A stretch of 64,000 bases of DNA from Ianthella basta (GCA_964019415.1 OZ025874.1:2075512-2139511), one strand, 5' to 3'; counted from the stretch's first letter, positions 21,723-32,774 are shown. The notes: generated by a model from the letters alone, not told the origin. Translations and numbers: made by a program.

Positions 21723-22460
21723 TGCCGAGGAGTGTGTGGCGAAAAACCTCCAAACGACCGTCCATCTTGGATTTACGGAGAAAATATACGGTTTTCCGCG
21801 CACGCTCCCATGCTGCCAATACAGACCCCAACCCCCAACCGTTGTTCGCGAACTTCGACGAAACGTGCCCAAACGTTCCCAGCCATGGCACGCTGTACCT
21901 CACATCAATATAAGGTGGTAGACGTGCTAACATAAGCTGCTACCAAGGAGCGCGTGGCGATAACCCAGAATGAACCGACCGTCGGCCATCTTGGATCTTG
22001 GAAGAAAGTATGCCGTATCCTAGGCGTTCGCGCAGGTGCAAGGATTGCACCTAAGCTAGCGCGATGCCGAAGCGGAGAAAAGAGGAAGGGGGGTAATTGT
22101 CTCACACACAGAAACCATCAGCTTCTTACAACTATCCGTTGTTTGTCTACGGTGATCTTCAATGTAAATTTGCATGCACACATGGTAACTAGGTCAGTCA
22201 CACTGACATCACCAGGCCAGCCTGGACTATCCTTTGCCAGAGCATGCATGACCAGCCAGTGCATTACTAGCTGGGGCCTGAGTAGCAATGGCATTACCAG
22301 CCTGTGTCCGACCAGCTGGCATACGCTGAGCATGCGGAGAGACCTGCCCAAAGGGCAGGTCTGTCCGCTAGTATTATTAATATAATTATACGAACATGAA
22401 GCCATACAAATACCTAAATCTGAAACAATATAGGGGCGCCTTTGGCGCCCCAAGAATGAC
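21723..22460. other. Spacer with small hairpins, no gene
   Basis: It contains GACCTGCCCAAAGGGCAGGTC (22,341-22,361) and GGGGCGCCTTTGGCGCCCC (22,433-22,451), perfect short hairpins that may mark the ends of fold-back elements. No conserved frame was seen. Confidence 0.4.
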
Positions 22461-22594
22461 GGAAACAAGTAAGGCTGTTACACAGTGGTGTATTAACCAT
22501 GGTTCCTACGTGCAAGAATGTCACACCTTATAGTCCTACACCCTTGTATGTAGGGACGATGGTTAATGCTCCACTGTGTAACAGTCTTTACTTG
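22461..22594. mobile_element. Fold-back element used as target by the Penelope-like element
   Basis: The left arm GAAACAAGTAAGGCTGTTAC...GGTTAA is complementary to the right arm TTAACC...GTAACAG, which is completed by TTACTTGTTTC on the far side of the Penelope-like element (25,678-25,688). The retroelement therefore landed inside an older palindromic MITE. Confidence 0.6.
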
Positions 22595-23091
22595 CGAAGT
22601 GAGATTCTCGGTTGGCAGTTATTAGTCATGTAGTCAATGTTCAATCGATTCCAACCATGCAATAATTCAAAAAAGGATTACTGACGTTTCGGCCACAATT
22701 CTTTGGCCTTCATCAGAGTAACACTGGACAAAACAACAGGATTACACAATTAATAGTACTTATACACTGGTCAGATTGGTGTCTGTTGATCTCATGTACT
22801 GTCATAAATGTGTCAACAGTTGACATCACCTAGGCCTACTCTGCTCTGCTGCTGCCTTCTTGGTCATTTGACAAGAAACTAGATGCTTCCAACAACAATC
22901 AATGTCAAGCCCCCGGTCACGGTTAAGCAATTCTGTCGGGTCCCTGAGGGAGATGTGAATAGCTTCCTTGATCAGCAAGGTGATGTTGTGGCTAGCCCGG
23001 TCCAGCACCCTGGTCTCTTCCCAGAGGGGCTGGTGATGCTGGGACCAGGCATGCTCGGCGATTGCTGATTTTTCTGTCTCACCTCTTCTCG
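22595..23091 (-). repeat. Penelope pseudo-LTR, downstream copy
   Basis: It is identical to 25,179-25,673 apart from a one-base indel (GGTTGGCAG against GGTTGGAG) and a handful of substitutions. It includes the last ~90 codons of the ORF, the 3' UTR and a hammerhead motif. Confidence 0.85.
22675..22724 (-). ncRNA. Hammerhead ribozyme, downstream pseudo-LTR
   Basis: The minus strand reads TTACT-CTGATGA-AGGCC...GGCC-GAAA-C-GTC-AGTAA. The core CTGATGA and GAAA, a GGCC/GGCC stem II with an AAAGAATTGT loop, and a TTACT/AGTAA stem I are all present, with cleavage expected after GTC. Helix III is almost absent, as in the minimal hammerheads described in Penelope-like elements, which are thought to cleave best as dimers. 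Confidence 0.8.
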
Positions 23092-25177
23092 TAGCTGCCT
23101 GGTGCTCTTTCAGGCGCGTCTTCAATGCCCTCTTCGTTTCCCCTATGTACTTCAGTCCGCAACTACAGGGGATCTCATACACTACCCCAGATGTCTTCAG
23201 TGGAGGGTCTCTATCCTTAGTTCTGCTTAATTCCTGTCTGAGGGTGGATGATGTCCTGAAAACAGTTCTGATGTTATACTTTCTGCAGACCCTCCTGAGA
23301 TCCTCACCTAGGCCTGATACATAGGGGATGTAGAGGGTATGGCGTGGCTGCTCCTCCTGTGTCCTTTGCAGTCTTGGTCGAGATGCAGTCCTGACCACTT
23401 CATATGGGTATCCATTCTCTTGCAGTACCTGAGTGAGGTGTTCCTCCTCTCTCTCCCTGTTCTGTCCTTGTGTGATGGCCCTGGCTCTGTGAAACAGACC
23501 GGAAACCATACCTCTTTTCACATGGCAGGGGTGATGGGAAGAGTACTGCAAGTAGCGGTCCGTATGTGTGGGTTTCCTGTACACACCGAAATCTATCATC
23601 CCTCCATCTCCACGTTTGACCAGTGTGTCTAGGAAGGGCAGGCTGTTGTTCTCTTCCATCTCCATAGTGAATTGAATTGATGGTCGCAGGCTATTGAGGT
23701 GTACGAGGAAGGCCTTCACGTGTCTGTTCTGCGCTGAGCTCAGTGCCTGATCCTCGAACATCTCCATATAGATGTTGGCAACTACTGGAGAGACTGGGGA
23801 TCCCATTGCTGCTCCATCCTGCTGTTGGAAGAATTCACTGCGGAAGGTGAAATACATTGTCCGGAGGCACAATTCAAGGAGATGGGTGATGCGCTCTGGT
23901 GGTAGGAGAGTCCTGTCTTTTAATGCACTGTCCTCTCTGAGTCCTAGGAGAGTCACTTCCAAGGCTTCACATACAGGTACATTGGTGAACAAGGACTTCA
24001 CATCAAAGCTCACCATCACCTCCTCCGGCTGTAGACATACTCCGCTCAGCATTTCCACAAAGTGCTTCAAGTTCTGCACAAAAGAGTCTGTCTGGCCAGT
24101 CAGGGGGGCGATCAGTTCTGTGATGTGTTTGGACAGTTGATATGTAGATGATCCAATACTAGACACAATGGGCCTCAAGGGAACATCCGGCTTGTGAATC
24201 TTAGGGAGTCCGTACAGCTTGGGTGGTAGGCTAGCGCTAGGCTTCAGTCTTCTACCCAGCTCGTTGGGTACAAGACCTTCTTGCTCAAGCTGTCTAACTT
24301 CTTTTAGGACTTTTCTCTCAGTGGCTGGGGTGGGGTCTTTTTTCATCTTTCTGTAGACATTGTCATTGAGTAGACTTTTCATTTTTTCTTCATAATCACT
24401 GCTGTCCATCACTACTGTTGCATTTCCTTTATCTGCTGAGAGGATCACGATGTTTTCCTTCTCCTTCAATGTTCCTAATGCTGCTCTCTCATCCTTAGTG
24501 ATGTTAGATGGTGGTGGTTTGGACCTCTTCAAAACACTGCAGACGCTTCCGCGTAGCTCGCTAGCTTCCAATTCATTCATTTTTCGGGCTACTCCTTCCA
24601 CTGCAGCCGCTATCTCGAGCGTTGGTATCTTCCGCGGCGCAAGTGCGAAGTTCAATCCCTGTTGGAGTACAGTCTCTTCAGCCTCCGTGAGGTCCTGTGA
24701 GGAAAGGTTGACCAACCATCTCTCTCTGTCCACAGTGTTAGACCGTCGCTCTGGGGGATGTTCCAGAGCCTCCTTGAGCCGGTTGAATTTGGCTACGTGT
24801 CGGTCTCTTGTGGTCACGAACGTTCTGTCGGCGCACCTCTTACACTTTCCCACAATGTTCTCGTAATCTTCCTTGTCCAGAGCGCTTTCTAGGGTCTTCT
24901 TCCGACGCTCAGCATCTGCCTGGAGGATTGTCTTCCTGAAATGGGTCGAGCGAATCCTCTCCTGAAGAAACTGCCAGCCCGCTCTCTCCGCGATGCGGTA
25001 ACCGTTCCTCGTCCTGATCCATGGTTGGATCACGAGGCTGGGCGGCAGTATCTTGCTCTTGCTGCAGCGTAGGTTGAAGATTAGATGATTCTTGTGTCTA
25101 GCCAATTTGTGTAGAGTCTTCTCAAAGTCCCGTACTGTGGTCGCTGTTTCCCTGTCGTACTTCGAACTGATATAATC
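22826..25177 (-). CDS. Penelope RT/GIY-YIG protein lacking the catalytic RT block
   Basis: The frame is open from the pseudo-LTR border, where ISSKYDRET resembles the usual N-terminus, to a stop at 22,826; the first internal start is near 25,105. Landmarks in order: LSADKGNATVVMD, LPPKLYGLPKIHKPDVPLRP, SFDVKSLFTNVP (motif A), DGAAMGSPVSPVVANIYME (motif B), NSLPFLDTLVKR, then the GIY-YIG endonuclease (VYEIPCSCGLKYIGETKRAL, RLKEHQ). Between FEDQALSSAQNR and VKAFLVHLNSL the family normally has the block with the RYVDD motif C; it is missing here without loss of frame. The protein should therefore be inactive as a reverse transcriptase although otherwise complete. The endonuclease residues look intact. 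Confidence 0.85.
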   Translation of the reverse strand, partial: DYISSKYDRETATTVRDFEKTLHKLARHKNHLIFNLRCSKSKILPPSLVIQPWIRTRNGYRIAERAGWQFLQERIRSTHFRKTILQADAERRKKTLESALDKEDYENIVGKCKRCADRTFVTTRDRHVAKFNRLKEALEHPPERRSNTVDRERWLVNLSSQDLTEAEETVLQQGLNFALAPRKIPTLEIAAAVEGVARKMNELEASELRGSVCSVLKRSKPPPSNITKDERAALGTLKEKENIVILSADKGNATVVMDSSDYEEKMKSLLNDNVYRKMKKDPTPATERKVLKEVRQLEQEGLVPNELGRRLKPSASLPPKLYGLPKIHKPDVPLRPIVSSIGSSTYQLSKHITELIAPLTGQTDSFVQNLKHFVEMLSGVCLQPEEVMVSFDVKSLFTNVPVCEALEVTLLGLREDSALKDRTLLPPERITHLLELCLRTMYFTFRSEFFQQQDGAAMGSPVSPVVANIYMEMFEDQALSSAQNRHVKAFLVHLNSLRPSIQFTMEMEENNSLPFLDTLVKRGDGGMIDFGVYRKPTHTDRYLQYSSHHPCHVKRGMVSGLFHRARAITQGQNREREEEHLTQVLQENGYPYEVVRTASRPRLQRTQEEQPRHTLYIPYVSGLGEDLRRVCRKYNIRTVFRTSSTLRQELSRTKDRDPPLKTSGVVYEIPCSCGLKYIGETKRALKTRLKEHQAATRRGETEKSAIAEHAWSQHHQPLWEETRVLDRASHNITLLIKEAIHISLRDPTELLNRDRGLDIDCCWKHLVSCQMTKKAAAEQSRPR

Positions 25178-25178
25178 G

Positions 25179-25673
25179 CGAAGTGAGATTCTCGGTTGGA
25201 GTTATTAGTCATGTAGTCAATGTTCACTCGATTCCAACCATGCAATAATTCAAAAAAGGATTACTGACGTTTCGGCCACAATTCTTTGGCCTTCATCAGA
25301 GTAACACTGAACAAAACAACAGGATTACACAATTAATAGTACTTCTACACTGGTCAGATTGGTGTCTGTTGATCTCATGTACTGTCATAAATGTGTCAAC
25401 AGTTGACATCACCTAGGCCTACTCTGCTCTGCTGCTGCCTTCTTGGTCATTTGACAAGAAACTAGATGCTTCCAACAACAATCAATGTCAAGCCCCCGGT
25501 CACGGTTAAGCAATTCTGTCGGGTCCCTGAGGGAGATGTGAATAGCTTCCTTGATCAGCAAGGTGATGTTGTGGCTAGCCCGGTCCAGCACCCTGGTCTC
25601 TTCCCAGAGGGGCTGGTGATGCTGGGACCAGGCATGCTCGGCGATTGCTGATTTTTCTGTCTCACCTCTTCTC
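25179..25673 (-). repeat. Penelope pseudo-LTR, upstream copy
   Basis: This is the truncated 3' end of an upstream tandem unit. It contains the ORF tail from MLDRASHNITLL onward (25,409-25,591) but no endonuclease core. Confidence 0.85.
25258..25307 (-). ncRNA. Hammerhead ribozyme, upstream pseudo-LTR
   Basis: Same sequence as the copy 2,583 bases to the left: core, stem II, GAAA and GTC are all intact. With two sites in one transcript, cleavage would release a unit of about 2.58 kb. Confidence 0.8.
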
Positions 25674-25684
25674 GTCTTTACTTG

Positions 25685-27345
25685 TTTCTATCCTTTTTAT
25701 GCCATCCCTACATCCTTACAATTTTTGCAGAAAATGTTTATCATTTCTGGTTTCTGTACTTTTGATGGAGCATGAGTTAAGATGCACGATATGGCTATTT
25801 TAACTTTAACCTTGTGTAGCTCCTGATAGAATTAGCTGAGAAATAATATTGACATTGTAAATAATTCATTCCACAAGTCAAATGTCATGACAAGTCGTAG
25901 AGCAAGGCGAAGAATTCCACAGTATTGCAAAGCAACGGAAGAAGGAGCCTTCTCGCAATAGCACCAGTCACGCCAGTGTCATCCAGTTGCATTACGTAAT
26001 TTGAAAATGGCGTCCGGCCCGCTTGGCCAAGTAACGCGGCTGGAGTTGTGGCAAGCGTCGTCTTCTGCACTACATTATGCCGTCTTCTAACCTACAAAGG
26101 AATGCAGCCAGCCAAAATGGAGCAAAATAGTGCGAGAAGTATTCTCTTGGTCCCTTTGGTTTGTGCATTATGGCTGTCAGTGAAGAAGAAGAAGAAGAGG
26201 AAGAAGACGGAACATGGGGAAAAGGCAAGGGCGCTCTCTACATGTTGGCGCGCCTTCGCTTGGAAGCAAGATTAGCTATTAATCTGGCCTGCTGCGACCG
26301 TCCCAACAAGCGCCCGGGGGGCGGATTAAGGAAGGGACGGTCTAGCAAGCCAGACTAGATTAGCTATATGCTCTGTTCAGTCCCCGTTTCTTCATGGGAA
26401 GCTTTGTGTGCCAGTTTTCGGTTCCATTTAGGAGTAGCACAACTTTTTGTTTGTATTACAGCATACAGACAACCACCACCATCCCTACAAAGAAAGCACT
26501 ACCTTGCTGTCTGATACACAGTACTTACACAGCAGTGGTAGCTCGTACCGCTTACCGAAGTAGTCAAGAACATGGTCAAGAATTCCTTATGGTAGCTAGA
26601 CAAAGCCCCAAGTAGATTGTTTTTGCTGATATGACAAAGCCCCAAAAGTGTAGCTGTGAGTTGTTTCTTGTGAGTCCTTACAGCCCACGCTTAATCATGT
26701 GATGTCATTGCTTGTGGCAAATTTCCCCAACGGTGCAAGTGTCACCTGCCAGAAGGCCCAGCTGTATCCAGTATGAAGATTCACTACACAGACATACTTT
26801 TATTAACCTTTTGTGAGGGAAATCAACGAGCCAAGCACTGCAATATTTCAGTGAGGCGTAGTTCTTCGGAGAATAATTTGATGTGAAACACTTATGACCG
26901 AAGATTTTCCTTATTGTAGAATACTATGGTAAACATCCGCAGTCACTTTGCCAACAACAACTTATTATTCAAGCAACAAAGAGCATTGTCTAAGATGATA
27001 CTAAGTACAGTCACAATCAACGCTTGACATGACTAAGATAGTAGCACAGCTATGACTAGTACAGTCAGTAATTAACACTACATAGTTAGTGTTCAGCTTA
27101 TGCCACACTTATGACTAAGGGGTTAGTTGTGTCTTTGCAAAGTTCGTTGACATAATATAGTTGAAGCCCCATAGATTGAGGATTTGGCACACTATTGTAC
27201 ACCAGTATACTTGGATGTGTTATACATGGTGTGCATGTTGTAGGTTAAAACATTTAATGCTCCTTCTCCTTGATAAATGAATTTGCTGAGTGGTTCCATG
27301 GCTGCAGTGTTTGACCCCTCACACATCCCTCATTTCATTCCACAG
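25685..27345. other. Spacer upstream of the Death-domain exons
   Basis: It contains a possible first exon (next entry) and GACCGTCCC...GGGACGGTC inverted ends at 26,298-26,342. Beyond that no exon with recognisable content was found, although the Death-domain gene must have a start exon to the left. Confidence 0.35.
26170..26358 (+). CDS. Small acidic/basic ORF, possible first exon
   Basis: An ATG in fair context (GCATTATGG) opens 62 codons beginning MAVSEEEEEEEEDGTWGKGK, then a basic stretch ending at TAG. It could be the first coding exon of the Death-domain gene to its right, but no donor in the right phase stands out and the second half overlaps inverted-repeat sequence. No domain was recognised. 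Confidence 0.2.
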   Translation: MAVSEEEEEEEEDGTWGKGKGALYMLARLRLEARLAINLACCDRPNKRPGGGLRKGRSSKPD

Positions 27346-27417
27346 CTGTACATGTCCCACCACCTGGTGGAGCTGGTGGACAAGTGACCAGTATGCAAGA
27401 TGTAACCCATCCATCTG
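27346..27417 (+). CDS. Linker exon of a Death-domain gene, phase 1-1
   Basis: 72 nt between acceptor TTCCACAG and donor ATCTG|GTAAGG. It encodes a Pro/Gly-rich linker (VHVPPPGGAGGQVTSMQDVT) and joins the next exon in phase 1 without a stop. Confidence 0.5.
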
Positions 27418-27485
27418 GTAAGGGCATTGAATACAATGACTTGTTATTATCATAAGATGTTAACTTCATTGTTTGCCTATGACAG

Positions 27486-27758
27486 ATGTAATACAGGCCC
27501 TTGGGGGGAAACTTGATGCAAAGTGGAGACAGTTTGGCACTGCTCTTCATTTTGAGGGCTCACTGATGGACACAATTGAGAGTAACCATGGCAAGAGTGT
27601 CACTGACTGTATGCTAGACCTGGTCACCAAGTGGGTGGACAACTACAAAGGAAGTGGTGACTTCCCGCGCACATGGCAGACAGTGGTGGAAGCAGTGAGG
27701 AATACAAAGTATATGAAACTGGCAAAGGAATTGGAGAAGGCATATGTAGTGAGCAGCT
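27486..27758 (+). CDS. Death-domain exon, phase 1-1
   Basis: 273 nt between acceptor CTATGACAG and donor AGCAGCT|GTAAGT. The product has the Death-domain pattern: KWRQFGTALHFEGSLMDTIE (helices 1-2, with the conserved W and L positions), then DCMLDLVTKWVDN (helix 4), TWQTVVEAVRN (helix 5) and LAKELEKAY (helix 6). Death domains bind other Death domains in apoptosis and NF-kB-type signalling. If the donor is not used, a stop follows six bases later and this would be the last exon. Immediately downstream lie a (GT)n tract and a dead retroelement, so later exons, if any, are beyond 30,053 or lost. Confidence 0.75.
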
Positions 27759-27799
27759 GTAAGTGAGCGAGCAGTTTTATTTGATATATCTACCCTCTC

Positions 27800-28002
<203 letters not shown>

Positions 28003-28007
28003 TCAAG

Positions 28008-30053
28008 ATGTGCCCGGCCATAGTACTAATTCTTGTACATCATTTCAATATGGCTTGGTGCACTGGATCCATCCCAACATCGTGGCAGGTAGCAGTAATC
28101 GAACTATTACCAAAGAACACTAGTACAAGTGATCCAGCTGACCCTTCACTTTTCCGACCAATAGCCCTGACATTGTGTATAGGCAAACTTTACACATCCA
28201 TTCTAAAACGCGCCTGATGGCTCTAACAGATGCTCATCATAACCAACGGAATATACATGTTTGCTGGTTGGATATAGCTAATGCTTATGGCAGCGTACAC
28301 CATAACCTGATATTACATGCTTTACATCATTATCATCTCCCTGCGCATTTCATCCGCATTGTGAGCAGTCTTTATTCCAATCTTTGCGCGTTAGTATCCA
28401 CACACCAATGGATATCGAATTCTATTCATCTTCAGATTGGTGTTTATCAAGGTGACCCCCTATCTGCTGCCATTTTCAATGTTGTAATAAATCTATTGTT
28501 GGATACCATTCAATCCCAATGTCATCACATATGGTATCGTTTCAGCAGCTCCTCAGTGGTCATTCCAACTTTACAGTAGGCTGATGACACTTGCCTTGTC
28601 TCCAATAGTAAATAAAACTGTCAGACCATGTTAGATGTTACACAACGTTGGTTATATAGTGGGCTTTAATGAAGGCAAAGGTGAACAAATGTGTAGCAGT
28701 GGCAATCACAGGTCAAACAGGCAGGGTATATGACCCAAGCTGGCAATGGCTGGGGAACCCTTACCTTTTCTAGCAAACAAAGCTGTCAAATTTCTTGGTC
28801 TTCCCATTACCACACGATTTGACAGTGAAGAGATCAAATCTAGCTTAATCTAAACTAGAAAGCTACCTCACTCGGGTTCATGAAGCACCTCTTACCAGGC
28901 AACAGAAGTTACGCATCTACAAAGAAGCTCTGATCCCTCGTCTTAACTGGCTACTAACCATAGCTGATCTTCCTCTAACATAACGCACTTTAGAGCCACT
29001 AGCCAGGAAGTACCTAAAGATATGGAGTGGGCTTCCAAGATGTGCACACCCCTTTTGGGCATATCTTCCAAGATCATTAGGAAGTCTGGAGATGCCGTCT
29101 TTGCCAACAGTTTTTAAGAAGCTACAAGTTACCAGATACACTGGATTACTGACATCCCGAGATGCATGCTGCAGATTTCTAGCCCAAAGACAGAGTGATC
29201 ATGACAAAGGAATGGCAAAGAAATTCATAGCTGCAGTAGAAGCAAACCAGATTGTATCCCAACACCCTGAACTATCCAGGAAGCAAATTTCCAAGCATGC
29301 AGCAACTGAAGTAACTGAGGCAGACACTCAAGCTCACTTGCACCATGCATGAAGCCTACAGAGAGAGAAGGATCTCATACAACAAGAGAACAAAGCAGAT
29401 GATCAGTGGACAGTAGCTACAACCAAGCTACCTGAGAACATTTTTGCTTTTGGCATGAAAGCCATTACTGACACTCTCCCACACAATAGCAACCTTTGCC
29501 TTTGGAAGAAGATCCAAAGTGACCACTACCCAATATGTTCCAGTGACAGCATCCAACATCGTCAGACGCAATTACATGTACTGAACAACTGTCCCACTGC
29601 ACTCAAGCAAGACCGATACAATGTCAGACACGACAAGGTCCTGTTGATCCTTTTTCATCATTTGCAGGCCAATGTACCACCCTCGTTTTGTGTTACGGCA
29701 GACCTAGATGGTACAGACTATCGTATCCCCCAATACCTACTGACCGACCTGTTCATCAGATACATATTTTTGAGCTCACTGTTTGCTGGGAAGAAAATTT
29801 CCAGGATGTTGCAATCAGGAAGGAGGCAAAATATCTATACCTTCTAGAAGTAGTGAGGCAGAAAGGTATTGCAGGAAGCCTGCATACCATACAGGTTGGC
29901 AGCAGAGGCTTCCTAGATGTTCGAAGCCTAGACTATCTCTTTAACCTAACAAACACCAACAGAATCACAAGACATCAAGTGCAAGAGCAACTCATACAAG
30001 CAGCGCTATGTGGCTCATACATTATCTGGGCACTGAGAAACACAGCAAGTTAA
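28008..30053 (+). pseudogene. 5'-truncated, decayed non-LTR retrotransposon
   Basis: Fragments in several frames follow the order of a LINE-type pol: FRPIALTLCIGKLYTSILKR (28,141-28,214), CWLDIANAYGSVHHN (motif A) and GVYQGDPLSAAIFNVVIN (motif B) in 28,175-28,579, then a thumb-like region (28,900-29,350) and a C-terminal part with FELTVCWEENFQDVAI...KYLYLLEVV (29,770-29,860), the helical end of a restriction-like endonuclease domain. Stops and frame changes at 28,217, 28,580, 28,980 and 29,350 show it is dead. It starts directly after the GT tract, so it is 5'-truncated. It is not the same family as the element at 49,625. Confidence 0.75.
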
Positions 30054-30826
30054 ACCCATAACACATTGTTCACTGTAACACGTTTTTCAAGCAGAATCAT
30101 AGTGTACATGTAGTGTCATTACTATAGTCTCTGTAGCTTATAGGTTATTGTTGTTGAGGTCAGGACTAACTGATGTGCCATGTGTTCCACAGCATGCTGA
30201 GCATTACCTGTTTTAAACTCAACACCATTTCTTTTGCTCTGTACTGTTGTTAAGAAATGAAATGTGAATTAAAAAAAGAAAGGTGTGTGTGTTTCCTACA
30301 ATAATGCAAAGCTGCTGTAGTCACACACTGCAATGATGCAATGAGCAATGATAATCCAGAACCACTTTCCATTGATGTGAATAAAATGATTAACTCTGTT
30401 GTGCACTGATTCATGGCAGTATTCCTTTTGTGTGTAAGAAGCAGACTTTCAACCACCTTCACTACAAGGGGAATGTCCTCGGAGTGATCTACGGTATAAG
30501 AAGTCGTTGTAGTTGACACTTCCACTGCAGTTCCTGGAGCACCTTCTCTAGGCACAGCATACTAGGTAGCCGAGTGTGTCACAGTATGTATCAGTCATCT
30601 TCTGTGACTGCCTAGTCCAATTGATCAAAGACAACTCAATTCATGAAACAGTACGACGGCTTCAGCCCTATACTTGTAATTTTCTTTTGCAACAGTACAA
30701 AATGCACAAAAAACATGTTATTATTTATGAAATGGTCTATAGTGAGTGATCTTTTAATAAACATTTAGGTGATGTGGTGTAAGGTGTGATTCAACATCAC
30801 CCTTCTCATAAATGCTCTAGGTGGTG
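30054..30826. other. Spacer, no supported gene
   Basis: A minus-strand frame at 30,555-30,250 (starting PREGAPGTAVEVSTTTTSY) is acidic and Thr-rich but has no domain or convincing splice sites. Confidence 0.35.
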
Positions 30827-31070
30827 GCCAACAATTGCAGAAACAAATCCAAGGTTCTGATACACACAAAAGACGGTCACCTTCACCTGAAGCTAACTCG
30901 CCATCATTAATTATCTTCAAGTTCAGCCTCAAAGTTATTAACCCTTAAACTTGTAATTTATATTGCTGTTCCTGTGGTGGTCATTCCATGTGCTGCTGTG
31001 GTAGTCAAGAGACTACCCATCTGTCTTCCCCCATGGCCTTTCACTAACATCTGGCAGCATCAGATGTGCA
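30827..31070 (+). pseudogene. CARD-tail/transmembrane exon fragment, frameshifted
   Basis: It begins after GCTCTAG with GQQLQKQIQGSDTHKRRS, matching the end of the CARD-like exon at 2,034, and continues into the transmembrane exon sequence, including CCCCCATGGCCTTTCACTAAC. A small deletion puts the hydrophobic part out of frame, and a fold-back element cuts the exon at CAGATGTGC. It shows that CARD, linker and transmembrane block once formed one continuous exon. Confidence 0.6.
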
Positions 31071-31072
31071 CA

Positions 31073-31173
31073 CGCATAGCTAGCTAGGAGGCAGAGAGCG
31101 AAGCGGCCGCGAAGTAAATTACTTCAGTTGCTTTTCACTCTCTGCCTCCTAGCATAAGGAAGACAGCTATGCG
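31073..31173. mobile_element. Fold-back element with NotI-like centre
   Basis: CGCATAGCTAGCTAGGAGGC at the left is mirrored by GCCTCCTAGC...AGCTATGCG at the right, with GAGAGCGAAGC/GCTTTTCACTCTC continuing the stem. Confidence 0.65.
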
Positions 31174-31573
31174 TTCATTCTATTCAGCTCTAGCCTATAT
31201 TACCCTGCTCTCAAAGCATGCCAAGTTAAAATCTCTGGCTCCTCTTAGCTATAGCTATAATATTACGAAGAAGGGGCGGCCGAAGTACCGAATGCTAGCT
31301 GTGATCATCGTTATGTTACTGTGACTAGACTATAACTACAACAACGCCGCATAATTACAATACTGTCGCCTACAGCTTTTGCCTTACGCTAGGCCGGTGA
31401 CGTCATCTCATGTGACCCTCGGGAAAAATGGTCTATGTATTGATGATCAATAGAAGAACCTATAATTAGGGAAGTTCCCTATCCTTAAGATACTATCAGT
31501 AGGTTATAGGTACTATACCTTAAGCTATAAAGTTAAGCTTGTATAACTTTTACTTTGAACTCTGTTACTCCAG

Positions 31574-31804
31574 TTAATGGCAACAGAAGAGCATCTTTGA
31601 TCTCAGATTCCCCACCCCTATCAACTCGACGACCTGCATGTGTTCTGCTTCTTTTTGCTGTGGTAATCATGGGATCCGGACTACCCATCTGTGTTCCCCC
31701 GTGGCCTTTCACTAACATCTGGCAGCAACAGGTGTGCTGGGAAGGCATGCCTTGGACCTGGGTTACTGGTATGGAAGAAAGTCGACTCTCCACTGCCACT
31801 CCAG
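31574..31804 (+). CDS. Transmembrane plus Trp/Cys exon, phase 1-1
   Basis: 231 nt between acceptor ACTCCAG and donor CCAG|GTACGTG. It encodes NGNRRASLISDSPPLSTRR (basic), a hydrophobic segment ACVLLLFAVVIMGSGL, then LPICVPPWPFTNIWQQQVCW, EGMPWTW and an acidic Ser/Thr tail. The basic residues before and acidic residues after the hydrophobic segment favour N-in/C-out topology. It precedes the stalk exon at 32,691. Confidence 0.65.
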
Positions 31805-32690
31805 GTACGTGCATGTTTGCAGCCAGTATCAGTGTAGATTGATAGGCATACATGTATAGACTATATGTATGCGATCACTTAAACACATAATGTTGTCAAG
31901 AGTATGTATCATAATGAAAGACGTATTGGTGGATTTACCATCCTATTACACCAGTGTTTGTGTCACAGTTGACTGGTTGTAGCTATATGCATGTTTTCCC
32001 ATAATGACACATCATACATAGCGCAAAGCGCCCGTCTTCTCCAATTCATCACATTTACTTGTAGAAGTATCTTTAGAGTTATAGCTGTATACAGTGGGAA
32101 ATAGTGGAGCTAGGCTTTTGGCAAGTTAACATTTGGCAGATTCCACATCCTAAACACCGATGATGTCATTGAGTATGGCAATGATGGAGAACCGTTTGCT
32201 CTGGTTTCATCTCATTTTAGCAGTGTACCTTCATATCTTAGATCTCTCTCCAGGTGTCACTCTCTCATTGGTGGTGTAGCTGATGTATGTGCTGTGAGTC
32301 GCACTGTGCTTCTTTCAGGCCTTAACTTGCGTCCTCATCCAGCACAAGAGCTCGCCCTCTCAAGGCACATGTTCATTCATCGGCTCTGTCTCCATCTTGA
32401 GAAAGGACCACACTAGAGCACAGCTACTTTACTTGTGGATACTGAAGTCCATATCAATTGCAAACATTGCATACACATTGACTGCCTTGTAAATGAGCCG
32501 CCTACACATCATACTTCAGTACAGGGTGGTAATATTGGTAAGGAATTAAGTTTGGCGATTTTCAGAAATCCACCAAACTGCCAAAGTTAAAACCCTGCCA
32601 ATAGTTCCCACTATATACGGTATATAATTAATTTGTAAAATATGGCTATACACATAATTGTTTCATATTTTGCTTGTGTTGAATTAATAG

Positions 32691-32774
32691 ATGAGTCATT
32701 GAGTACAAGTTCTGTGGTTTTCACTACCGACCACCCGCAGCCAACGTTGACTGACAGTAGATTGGACGCTGAAG
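32691..32774 (+). CDS. Ser/Thr-rich stalk exon R3, 84 nt
   Basis: Acceptor GAATTAATAG, donor GAAG|GTTTGT, phase 1-1. It encodes DESLSTSSVVFTTDHPQPTL and ends LDAEG. It lies between the transmembrane exon at 31,574 and the next start exon at 34,320, so it belongs to a separate, earlier unit with no AIG1 exon directly after it. Confidence 0.65.

Larger units (their letters stand above)
22595..25673 (-). mobile_element. Penelope-like retroelement with partial tandem copy
   Basis: A 3.1 kb element on the minus strand: RT and GIY-YIG ORF (22,826-25,177) with the element's 3' part (22,595-23,091) repeated at its 5' side (25,179-25,673). This is the pseudo-LTR layout of Penelope-like elements. An 11-bp direct repeat GTCTTTACTTG flanks it (22,584-22,594 and 25,674-25,684). 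Both pseudo-LTRs hold a hammerhead ribozyme motif. They are nearly identical, pointing to a fairly recent insertion. Confidence 0.88.
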
